Below the pieces are notes generated by a model that made no database searches, was not told where the DNA came from, and saw only the letters and a list, made by a program, of their open reading frames with translations. 13,936 nucleotides of DNA, taken from positions 1 to 13,936 of the forward strand of contig CAYLME010000084.1 in assembly GCA_964384585.1 (NCBI GenBank), given 5' to 3'. The translations under genes were made by a program, and so were the position numbers. The first letter of the stretch is position 1. Each line of letters begins with the position of its first letter. Shown piece by piece: positions 1-7,301 of the stretch. The stretch comes from DASTYK01 sp964384585 (GTDB taxonomy: Bacteria > Gemmatimonadota > Gemmatimonadetes > Longimicrobiales > RSA9).

Positions 1-1
1 T

Positions 2-1144
2 GGCGTCGAGCGGGGCATGAAGCTGAAGGGGGAGATGTGGCTGCCGCTGGGGGCTAATGTCGCCATGACGAACTTCGCCGGCGTCGACATCGGAGTGACG
101 GAGGATGGCCTGTGGGCGCGCGGCAACCTCAGTGCGTTCACCGTCGGGCCGCTCGTGTGGGACGACGCCGAGCTCGACCTGACAGCTACGCGGCAGACGC
201 AGCACCTGGTCGTCAAGGGCCAGGTCGAGCTGATGGGCACACGTCAGCTCGTCGACCTGACGCTTGCACCTGACCATCTGAACTTCCGCACCGAGACGCG
301 GCTCTGGGACATGTTCTCGGCCGACCTGACCGTTCAGGGCGCATTCAATCTGCAGCGGCCGGACCTCCAGGCGCACGCGATCGTGAGCGCCGATTTCGGA
401 GACGCGGTCGGGCCGGTATTCCAGCAGGGCATGGTGGCGTTCGCCGCGACGGGCGCGGATGCCATGAGCGCGGCAGCGGCCGCCGCAGACGCGGCCGAGC
501 AGGCGCTCGCGATCCCGGAGGCGACCGTCCAGGAGCTGCGCCGCGTGCTCGAGACACAGCGCCAGCTCGCGCTGGATGCCTACCGTGCAGCCAGTGCCAC
601 CGCCGCGACGCGTCGCAACGCGATGAATGCTGCATACTCCGCGCGCACTCGTGCATGGAACACGTTCTACCGTGCGCCGCTGCTGCCTGCCGCCCGCAAG
701 GCGCAGCTGCGGGCCGCCTACACCCGTGCGAATGCGACATACGTACAGCGCGCCGTGGCCTACAACGCGAGTCTGGCCGCGGCCACGACATCACGGTTGG
801 TCTATGAGGCGATTCCACCGGTCAACGAGAACATCGCGCTCATGCGCGCGGAGGCGGCTGTCGCAGAGCTGCGCTCCCAGCTGCAGACGCTCCAGACGAA
901 CCTCGCGCAGATGGAAGAGCGCTTCGACGCGATCGACGAAGCACTGGCGCGCGGCGAACAGCTGCTCGTCATCGAACGAGCGGAGTTCCGTGGTGGCATG
1001 CAGTCGGCCCTGAACGGTGATCCGGTTCGCTGGGACGTGGTCGGCGAGTTCATCGGCGAGCCGTTCGAGATCCGCGAGACCATGAATTTCGCCAACGTGG
1101 GGGACGGCGCGGGGCAGTTGCTCCAGGCGCTGATGAGCCGATGA
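2..1144 (+). CDS. Unrecognised beta-rich/coiled-coil protein, 5' end outside window
   Basis: The reading frame is open from base 2 without a stop, so the ATG at 17 is probably internal and the gene starts upstream. Numbered from that Met, residues 1-150 alternate polar and hydrophobic residues as in beta-strands. Residues about 150-315 are strongly Ala/Gln/Glu/Arg-rich and predicted helical, probably a long coiled-coil hairpin. Residues about 320-375 look beta-rich again. A helical arm inserted in a beta-rich body would suit a periplasmic or envelope protein, but I do not recognise the family and no signal peptide is in view. The stop overlaps the start of the next gene (ATGA at 1141-1144), which implies translational coupling with the beta-barrel and Ig-repeat genes downstream. 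That the ORF is real is fairly sure; its function is unknown. Confidence 0.75.
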   Translation, partial: GVERGMKLKGEMWLPLGANVAMTNFAGVDIGVTEDGLWARGNLSAFTVGPLVWDDAELDLTATRQTQHLVVKGQVELMGTRQLVDLTLAPDHLNFRTETRLWDMFSADLTVQGAFNLQRPDLQAHAIVSADFGDAVGPVFQQGMVAFAATGADAMSAAAAAADAAEQALAIPEATVQELRRVLETQRQLALDAYRAASATAATRRNAMNAAYSARTRAWNTFYRAPLLPAARKAQLRAAYTRANATYVQRAVAYNASLAAATTSRLVYEAIPPVNENIALMRAEAAVAELRSQLQTLQTNLAQMEERFDAIDEALARGEQLLVIERAEFRGGMQSALNGDPVRWDVVGEFIGEPFEIRETMNFANVGDGAGQLLQALMSR

Positions 1145-2904
1145 CGTCGCACCGCTACCGCAGCCGTCTGCATCAGTGCGCGCTCTCGATTGCACTGCTG
1201 TGCCTCATGACGCCGGGCGCGTCGGCACAGCTGCCGGACCTGGAGCGCGTGCGAACGCCTGTCCGCTTCAGCGGCGAAATGGGCTCGTTCGGCGAGCTCT
1301 ACTCGGTCACCGGACGCGAACAGCGACGACCGTCGTCCACCGGCCGTCTCTTCGTGCGATCCTCGCTCGATCTGTTCGGTACGGTCAAGGTCGGGCTGGA
1401 CCTTAGCTACTCGACGGAGAGCGGTTCGAATCTCGGCATGGGAACCAGCCGACAGCCCTTCAACCAGGTCGGGATCGCACCCGAGTGGCGCTGGGGGCGT
1501 GCGTATGCCGGTTCGTTCAGCGACACCTACTCGCCACTCACGTGGGATGGTGTGCGCATGCGCGGGGCGGGCTTCAACATCAACCCCGGACCGGTGCGCT
1601 TCGCGGCCTTCCATGGCCGCTCCCAGACGGCAACACCGGGCGGCGCACTGGACGGCGCGTATCAGCGTACCGTGACGGGAGGACGAATCGGCTACGGCCG
1701 ACGTGCGCAATCCGGCGAAGGCGGCTACATCGACCTGGTGTTCCTGCGCGCAGCGGATGATCCGTCGTCGCTGCCGCCGCCGGGGGCGGCCGGCGTGGAC
1801 GTCACTTCATCGGCCGTGCCGCTGAACGAGTTCGCGGTAACGCCGCAGGAGAACATTGTCGCTGCGGCGGTGACGCGTGTGCCGTTCTGGAACGGCCGGC
1901 TGCTGTGGACCGGCGAAGTTGCCGCGAGTATGCACGCGCGTGACCGGCGCGCACCCGAGCTCACCGAAGACGCACTGGATGAGTACGCCGGGCTGCTCCG
2001 CTCGCTCATGACGCCGCGCGCCAGCACGTACGGAGACATTGCCCATAACGGCAGGCTCGAGCTGCGCGACCTGCCGCTGCCCGGCTCGGCGGACAAGACG
2101 CCGCGGACACTCTCGGCCGGCGTCGGTTACCGCTACATCGGCGCGGGCTACGTGTCGCTGGGGCTGGCCTCGCTGCCGGCCGACCAGCAGTCGATCATGG
2201 CGGACGTGTCCATCCGGTCCGCGCGCTGGAACGCGTCGGTGCGCGGTATGACGCAGCACGACAACCTGCTCGACCAGAAGCTGTCAACGACGACGCGCAA
2301 CCGCCTGACAGCCAGTGCCAGCGTCCGCCCGTCGCGCTCGCTTCGCTCCTCGCTGCGCGCGTCGTTCAACACCGTGCGCAACGACACGGACACTGCGGAC
2401 CGGCAGGTCGACTACTCGACATGGACGTTGAGCACGACGCATTCACTGGCGCTGGGACAGCGGCGTCTGCTGCGGAGCGTCGCCTTCAACTATGCCTACC
2501 AGCAGGCGGATGATGCCGCACCCGGTCGCGATGACCGTGCGCTGCGCGCGCACGACACGAGCGTGCGCGTCACGCTGCAGGCGGCGCGCAGCGTCACGCT
2601 GACGCCATCGGTCGGCATTGCGCTCACCCGTACCGGCGCAGCGGAGTGGGAGGCGCGCCACACCTACAGCCTGGCAGCGCAGTACCGGTCGGGCGGACGC
2701 TGGTCGACCTCCGCGTCGATTGCGAACGCGCGCCTCAACGCGGGCGGATCACTGCAGGGCGCCGTGAGTGCGCGCTACCAGCTTACGCGCGCTGACATGG
2801 TCACGCTCGGAGTTCGCAGCAACCGCGTGAACGGCCTGGCGACGCAGTCCGGCTCCTTCCACGAGAACCGCGTGACCGTGAACTGGACGCGGAGCATCCG
2901 CTGA
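1141..2904 (+). CDS. Probable outer-membrane beta-barrel protein
   Basis: The 587-residue product begins with a Sec signal peptide: a basic N-terminus, a hydrophobic core at residues 13-23 and a likely cleavage after Ala27-Ser28-Ala29. The mature part has no long hydrophobic helix. It is built of many short amphipathic segments rich in alternating Ser/Thr/Arg and Val/Leu/Tyr/Trp, separated by polar turns, as in outer-membrane barrels. Repeated patterns such as 'SLDLFGTVKVGLDLSYS' near residue 77 and the C-terminal strand 'ENRVTVNWTRSIR' support this. The last residue is Arg rather than the usual aromatic residue. The start overlaps the upstream gene by four bases and the stop overlaps the next start by one base (TGATG at 2902-2906), so the gene is the middle cistron of a coupled unit. 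The substrate or partner is unknown. It may export or anchor the neighbouring Ig lipoprotein, which is inference from position only. Confidence 0.7.
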   Translation: MTSHRYRSRLHQCALSIALLCLMTPGASAQLPDLERVRTPVRFSGEMGSFGELYSVTGREQRRPSSTGRLFVRSSLDLFGTVKVGLDLSYSTESGSNLGMGTSRQPFNQVGIAPEWRWGRAYAGSFSDTYSPLTWDGVRMRGAGFNINPGPVRFAAFHGRSQTATPGGALDGAYQRTVTGGRIGYGRRAQSGEGGYIDLVFLRAADDPSSLPPPGAAGVDVTSSAVPLNEFAVTPQENIVAAAVTRVPFWNGRLLWTGEVAASMHARDRRAPELTEDALDEYAGLLRSLMTPRASTYGDIAHNGRLELRDLPLPGSADKTPRTLSAGVGYRYIGAGYVSLGLASLPADQQSIMADVSIRSARWNASVRGMTQHDNLLDQKLSTTTRNRLTASASVRPSRSLRSSLRASFNTVRNDTDTADRQVDYSTWTLSTTHSLALGQRRLLRSVAFNYAYQQADDAAPGRDDRALRAHDTSVRVTLQAARSVTLTPSVGIALTRTGAAEWEARHTYSLAAQYRSGGRWSTSASIANARLNAGGSLQGAVSARYQLTRADMVTLGVRSNRVNGLATQSGSFHENRVTVNWTRSIR

Positions 2905-5873
2905 TGCGTGCGCGACGACGCCGCACCCGGTTGCGGCCCGGCCTGCTGAGCTTCGTGCTGGCAGCATCCTGTCTCACACCGACCGACAGCGGCAGCCGGT
3001 TCGGCGAGCTGCGCGTGCAGCCCGTGTTCGAGCCCGGCCAGGAACCGGCCTCGATCGGCGTCACCATCGACAGTGTGCATGCCACCGTGCAGCGGCAGGA
3101 TGCTACGCTGCTCGTCGACACGCTGATGGCCTACGACGGTGAACGCGTCCTCGGATGGGTGCTCGAGCTGTTCGCCGTCTCGGACGTGATGGACGTCACG
3201 CTCGAGCTGCGCGCGCGCGGAACGGCGACGCATCGCGGGATGCGCAGCATCACCGTGGACGAGGGAACGGTGGGCCGGAGCGTCCTCGAGAACGTACCCG
3301 TCGGGTATGTCAGTACCGCGCTCGCGACCCGGATCGAGGTCGTTCCTGCACGGACGGCACTGACAGCAGTCGGCCAGACACGGCAGCTGCAGGCGATCGC
3401 CTACGACGCCATGGGTGCCGTCATTCCAGGAAAGGCCTTCGCCTGGAGCACGGCCGACGCGACGGTCGCAACGATAGACGACTTCGGCGTCGTCACCGCT
3501 GCCGGCGCGGATTCCACGATCGTACGCGCCACGGCCGACGGGGTGAGCGGGAGTGCGACGATCCTGGTGAGCCTGGACGGCACGTTGGTGCGGCATGCAG
3601 ACATCAGCACCGACTCTGCGTCGCTGGCTGCCAATGGCGTCTCCAGCACACTGGTGAGCGTCACGCTGCGCGACGCGGACGACAACCCGGTCGGAGCGAG
3701 CGCGGGCACGGTGGCGCTCACCGCGTCACTCGGCTCGCTCGGCAATGTCACGGATCACGGCGACGGCACGTACACCGCCACGTTCACGGCGGGCACGACC
3801 ACGGGCACCGCGACGATCACCGGCACCCTGAACGGCGACGCCATCGCTGATACGGCGCACGTCGAGTTGCGGCCTTCCACACCGAGCGCGACCGCGACCA
3901 CCCTGGAAGCGGATTCCGCGTCGCTCGCGGCGAACGGTGCTTCCACAACGCGCGTGCTCGTCACAGTCCGCGACGCGAGCGGCAACCCGGTCGGCACGAG
4001 CGCCGGCACCGTTGCGCTGGCCGCGTCGCTCGGCTCACTGGGTAACGTCACCGATCACGGCGACGGCACCTACACGGCGACGTTCACGGCTGGCACGACT
4101 GCCGGCGCCGCGAGGGTCATCGGCACTCTGAACGGCGAGGCGATCGCGGATACGGCACGCATCGAGCTGCGGCCGTCCACGCCGAGCGCGACCACGACCA
4201 CGATCGACGCGGACTCCGCGTCAATGGTCGCGGACGGGCTTTCGACGACGCGGGTGCTGGTGACGGTGCGCGACGAATACGGCAATCCGGCTGGCGCGAG
4301 TGCGGGTACACTGGCCCTCGCGGCGTCGCTCGGCTCGCTGCGCGACATCATGGATCATGGCGACGGCACCTATACCGCCGTCTTCACTGCCGCAACGACC
4401 GCCGGGACGGCGACGATCTCCGGCATCCTGAACGGCGCTGTGATCGCGGACACCGCGCAGATCGAGCTGCGACCGTCCACCCCGAGCGTGACTGCGAGCA
4501 CGCTGCACGCGGACTCCGCATCCATGGCCGCGGATGGTCATTCCAGCTCACTGGTGACCGTCACTGTACGCGACGCCTACGGCAACCTGGTCGGCGCGAG
4601 CGCAGGCACGGTGGTCCTGGCCGCATCACTCGGCTCGCTCGGTGACGTCACCGATCACGGCGACGGCACGTACACCGCCACGTTCACGGCGGGCACGACC
4701 ACGGGCACCGCGACGATCACCGGCACCCTGAACGGCGACGCGATCGCGGACACCGCGCACATCGAGCTCCGTCTGCCCACACCGAGTGCGACGACGACGA
4801 CGCTGACTGCGGACTCGGCGTCGATGGTTGCGGACGGCCAGTCGACCACGCGTGTGCTCGTCACCGTACGGGACGTGTATGGCAACCCGGTCGGCGCGAG
4901 CGCAGGCACGGTGATCCTGGCAACGTCGCTCGGCTCGCTCGGCGACATCACCGATCATGGTGACGGCACCTACACAGCGACGTTCACGGCTGGCACGATC
5001 GCAGGCAGCGTGACGATCACTGGTACGCTGAACGGCGAGGCGATCGCGGACAGCGCGCACATCGAGCTGCGGCCGTCTACGCCGAATGCAACGATGACGA
5101 CACTGCACGCGGATTCCGTGTCGATCGCGGCGAACGGCATCTCCTACACGACGGTGACGGTCATCGTGCGCGACATGAACGGCAATCCGGTCGGCGCGAG
5201 CGCGGGGATCGTCACGCTCGCTACGACTGCGGGCAGTCTGACGAACGTTCTCGATCACGGCGACGGTACCTACACTGCACAGCTCAGGGGAGCCTCGTCC
5301 ACGGCAGGTTCCGGCATGCTGCCGGGCAAGGGCGGGCAGGTCGTGACGGAACCGGATACGGCGATCGTGACCGGAACGTTGAACGGCGAGACGATCGCGG
5401 ATACGGCCGTCGTCGAATTGCGCATCGAGCCGGGCAGCCCGATGACGACGACGATCGAAGCCGACTCGACGTCGCTCGTCACCGACGTGTTCTCGTGGAC
5501 GACGATCACAGTGACAGTGCGGGACGCAACGGGCGCTCCGGTCGGCGCCAGTGCCGGTGCGGTGACGCTGCACACGACGGCGGGTCATCTCGGCTCGGTC
5601 GTCGACCACGGCGACGGCACCTACACCGCACAGCTCAAGGCAGTCGGCGACAGTCCGCAGGCCGTAGTGACCGGCACACTGAACGGCGCCGCGATCGCCG
5701 ACTCTGCCGTCGTCGAGTTCCGGCAGGGATCGCGGGAAGCATCGACGGCACCGGCGGCTTCCGTCCGTTACGCAGTCAGCCGGTACAACGACACCTCGAC
5801 CGACATCTCGTTCGTCGAGCCGCGCTTCACCCCCGCCAATAGTCGTTCGCAGCAGCGATCGTCTGGAAGTTGA
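2904..5873 (+). CDS. Surface lipoprotein with Big_2 and seven invasin-like Big_1 domains
   Basis: The 989-residue product starts with an Arg-rich n-region, a short hydrophobic stretch and a lipobox-like LAAS-Cys23, suggesting a lipoprotein; Ala at -3 is less usual. A non-repetitive beta-rich domain follows (about 25-140), then a Big_2/BID_2-like domain (about 144-225) with the typical 'WSTADATVATID' motif. Seven Big_1 (invasin/intimin-type) Ig domains run from about residue 234 to 950, each with 'DHGDGTYTA' and 'VTGTLNG...IADTA' motifs; the HGDGT His falls at 285, 385, 485, 585, 685, 785 and 902. Domain 6 carries a 17-residue Gly/Ser/Pro insertion near residues 795-815. Such arrays form rigid surface stalks for adhesion or cell contact. 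The last 35 residues are low-complexity polar and match nothing I know. The gene is coupled to the barrel gene upstream, and its 3' end overlaps the convergent 76-codon gene by 47 bases. Confidence 0.85.
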   Translation: MRARRRRTRLRPGLLSFVLAASCLTPTDSGSRFGELRVQPVFEPGQEPASIGVTIDSVHATVQRQDATLLVDTLMAYDGERVLGWVLELFAVSDVMDVTLELRARGTATHRGMRSITVDEGTVGRSVLENVPVGYVSTALATRIEVVPARTALTAVGQTRQLQAIAYDAMGAVIPGKAFAWSTADATVATIDDFGVVTAAGADSTIVRATADGVSGSATILVSLDGTLVRHADISTDSASLAANGVSSTLVSVTLRDADDNPVGASAGTVALTASLGSLGNVTDHGDGTYTATFTAGTTTGTATITGTLNGDAIADTAHVELRPSTPSATATTLEADSASLAANGASTTRVLVTVRDASGNPVGTSAGTVALAASLGSLGNVTDHGDGTYTATFTAGTTAGAARVIGTLNGEAIADTARIELRPSTPSATTTTIDADSASMVADGLSTTRVLVTVRDEYGNPAGASAGTLALAASLGSLRDIMDHGDGTYTAVFTAATTAGTATISGILNGAVIADTAQIELRPSTPSVTASTLHADSASMAADGHSSSLVTVTVRDAYGNLVGASAGTVVLAASLGSLGDVTDHGDGTYTATFTAGTTTGTATITGTLNGDAIADTAHIELRLPTPSATTTTLTADSASMVADGQSTTRVLVTVRDVYGNPVGASAGTVILATSLGSLGDITDHGDGTYTATFTAGTIAGSVTITGTLNGEAIADSAHIELRPSTPNATMTTLHADSVSIAANGISYTTVTVIVRDMNGNPVGASAGIVTLATTAGSLTNVLDHGDGTYTAQLRGASSTAGSGMLPGKGGQVVTEPDTAIVTGTLNGETIADTAVVELRIEPGSPMTTTIEADSTSLVTDVFSWTTITVTVRDATGAPVGASAGAVTLHTTAGHLGSVVDHGDGTYTAQLKAVGDSPQAVVTGTLNGAAIADSAVVEFRQGSREASTAPAASVRYAVSRYNDTSTDISFVEPRFTPANSRSQQRSSGS
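3603..5750 (+). repeat. Seven tandem Ig-domain coding repeats, 300-bp period
   Basis: Units start at 3603, 3903, 4203, 4503, 4803, 5103 and 5454; the last runs to about 5750. The first five units are exactly 300 bp (100 codons) and unit 6 is 351 bp because of a 17-codon insertion. Units 1-5 are far more alike than units 6 and 7. This is a protein-domain repeat, not a CRISPR or satellite array. Confidence 0.93.
3753..3841 (+). repeat. 89-bp segment identical to 4653-4741
   Basis: Unit 1 and unit 4 of the Ig array are base-for-base identical over 89 bp (3753-3841 and 4653-4741, offset 900 bp). Both flanks differ, including synonymous positions. Neighbouring units differ at several third positions in the same interval, so the identity points to a recent conversion or exchange rather than selection on the protein alone. 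Confidence 0.85.
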
Positions 5874-6057
5874 TCGCGACGACCTGGGATGCAGCTGTCA
5901 GTGAATCGGCCGAGTTGGCATACTCCGGCCGCAGCTTCTTCAGGACGTCGACGTCGGGCTGCGTGTACTTCACGCCGCGTCGACTCAGCGTGATGGCGAG
6001 CTCGAAACCCTCCTGGGGCGTGGCAGTGATGAGTGAGGACAGCCACGTTTCGGCCAT
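5827..6057 (-). CDS. 76-residue protein of unknown function, last gene of the NOR-type operon
   Basis: The small product is soluble-looking, with no signal peptide or membrane helix. It has a helical N-terminal half (residues 1-25), a mixed middle containing 'PDVDVLKKLRPEYANSADS', a hydrophobic 'QVVAINFQTIAAAN' stretch and a Trp-Arg-Gly end. I do not recognise the family. Evidence that it is real: an ATG preceded by a near-perfect Shine-Dalgarno sequence (AAGGAGA, 7 bases upstream), an 18-bp gap after the membrane-protein gene on the same strand, and a composition unlike an antisense shadow. Its last 47 bases overlap the 3' end of the convergent Ig-lipoprotein gene. Position suggests an accessory role with the oxidase/NO reductase genes, or simply read-through expression. 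The function is open. Confidence 0.72.
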   Translation of the reverse strand: MAETWLSSLITATPQEGFELAITLSRRGVKYTQPDVDVLKKLRPEYANSADSLTAASQVVAINFQTIAAANDYWRG

Positions 6058-6064
6058 GTCACGG

Positions 6065-6071
6065 TCTCCTT
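6065..6071 (-). promoter_or_regulatory. Strong ribosome binding site of the 76-codon gene
   Basis: On the minus strand this reads AAGGAGA, followed by 7 bases and the ATG at 6057. It is among the best Shine-Dalgarno matches in the window, fixes the start and argues that this small ORF is translated well. It lies in the 18-bp gap after the stop of the upstream membrane-protein gene. Confidence 0.75.
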
Positions 6072-6075
6072 CGGA

Positions 6076-6678
6076 TCAATGGGAACCTGCTTCCCGCACC
6101 ACAGCAGCGGGCGTCGGATGATACATCCCCGCTCCAGGCGGATGGCGGACGGACATGCGCAGCGAACGCATGCCGGCGATGATGATGACCAGAATGGCAG
6201 CGGGCGACACCCGCAGCAGCCATTCCCCCGTCTGCTTCTGCTGCGCCAGGTCGAACATGCCGCAGAGCAGCGCTGAGTAGCTCGTATAGATGGCTCCGAG
6301 CGCGATCATCATGGCGACGCCGTAGATGGCGATCGCGCCGCGCACCACGAACGGCGCGATCCGCCAGCTGAGCGCCAGTGCCATCCCGGCCGTGAGCATT
6401 GAACCGTGCATGAGCTGATCGGCGAACTCGCTCGTGCGAACGGCATCGACGGAGCGAGGGATCATCCAGAACGCGATCGCGCCGATCGCCCACGCGACGC
6501 CGGCCAGGCCGTGCGGGTTGAATCGTCGCCAGCGTCGGCCTGCAGCGGCGAGCACGCCCAGTGTGAGCCAGACGGGCATGGCGAGCAGCACGAGACGCGG
6601 CATGCGTGCGTCGAGCCATGTATCCACGGGTGAGACGGCCACGGCAATGGCCAGGATGATCCAGCCGACGCGCTTCAC
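6076..6678 (-). CDS. Six-helix membrane protein, orf1 of the norYS-senC cluster, CtaG-like
   Basis: The 200-residue product has about six hydrophobic segments (residues roughly 5-21, 29-46, 58-74, 89-104, 108-130 and 155-172) and a polar C-terminal tail. The loop at 143-158, 'FDLAQQKQTGEWLLRV', recalls the DQQ-x-x-G motif before the last part of Caa3_CtaG copper-assembly proteins. The protein is shorter than typical CtaG and the match is by eye only. It starts with GTG at 6678, overlapping the SenC stop by four bases (GTGA), so it is translationally coupled. From memory, clusters written norSY-senC-orf1 in ammonia-oxidising bacteria end with a gene called orf1, and this gene sits in that slot. 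A likely role is CuB or heme-site assembly or an extra membrane subunit. The alternative is an unrelated DUF membrane protein. Confidence 0.7.
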   Translation of the reverse strand: MKRVGWIILAIAVAVSPVDTWLDARMPRLVLLAMPVWLTLGVLAAAGRRWRRFNPHGLAGVAWAIGAIAFWMIPRSVDAVRTSEFADQLMHGSMLTAGMALALSWRIAPFVVRGAIAIYGVAMMIALGAIYTSYSALLCGMFDLAQQKQTGEWLLRVSPAAILVIIIAGMRSLRMSVRHPPGAGMYHPTPAAVVREAGSH

Positions 6679-7301
6679 CCGAGCACCTCACGCATTGCGG
6701 CAGCGAGCCGCTCCACGTCGTCGTCCGCAGACAGGATGCGTACGACCTGCCCGGCCGGATCGATCACGAAGATGTCCACGCTGTGATTGACGATCCCGTC
6801 AGCACGCCGGTACAGCCACACCCCCAGGTCGCGCAGCGACTCGTCGCCTGCACCAGCGACCGGCGCGACGAACGACCAGTTGCTCGGGGATCCGCGGGCT
6901 TCCCACGCCAATCGCATCTGCTCCGGCGAGTCGCTGTCGACACTGACGCTGATCACCTGAAGGCGGTTCGGCGGGATATCCGAGAGTGTGTGCGCCAGGT
7001 CGTGCAGTCGCGACATCGCAACCGGACACGCATCCGCGCAATGCAGATACATCGGCTGCACCATCCGGAACGCTATCGCCTCGCCGCCCAGGTCGAGGTT
7101 GCGACCCGCGTGGTCGATCACCGCGAACGGCGGCGCCTGCCTGGGTAGCGGACCGGCAGCCGCACGAGCCGCTGAGAACGAGGTGAAGGCCGCGAATCCG
7201 TGCGTCCAGACGGAGCCGACAGTGAACCATCCGACCAGCACCAGCAGGACAGGCAGAAATGGTGTCAGGCACTGCCGGATCGAACGGGTGCCGTCCTTCA
7301 T
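6675..7301 (-). CDS. senC: SCO1/SenC copper chaperone
   Basis: The 208-residue product has an N-terminal membrane anchor (about 12-30) followed by a thioredoxin-like SCO domain. The copper-binding motif is complete: Cys88-x-x-x-Cys92-Pro ('LHCADACP') with the distant ligand His173 ('GIVNHSVDIFVID'). SCO proteins sit on the periplasmic face and load copper into the CuA centre of subunit II. This fits the intact CuA site encoded three genes upstream in transcription order terms. The ATG at 7301 overlaps the subunit I stop (ATGA), and the TGA overlaps the GTG start of the next gene, so it is coupled at both ends. The frame stays open to 8123, but that extension runs through the subunit I gene and is rejected. 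No strong ribosome site precedes the ATG, consistent with coupling. Confidence 0.92.
   Translation of the reverse strand: MKDGTRSIRQCLTPFLPVLLVLVGWFTVGSVWTHGFAAFTSFSAARAAAGPLPRQAPPFAVIDHAGRNLDLGGEAIAFRMVQPMYLHCADACPVAMSRLHDLAHTLSDIPPNRLQVISVSVDSDSPEQMRLAWEARGSPSNWSFVAPVAGAGDESLRDLGVWLYRRADGIVNHSVDIFVIDPAGQVVRILSADDDVERLAAAMREVLG

Noticed and set aside
4626..5609. 327-codon open frame on the minus strand
   Set aside because: It is antisense to the Ig repeats and its apparent internal repeats just mirror the 300-bp periodicity.
3603..5750. CRISPR or non-coding satellite array
   Set aside because: The 300-bp units are continuous in-frame Ig-domain codons, with no short repeat/spacer pattern.
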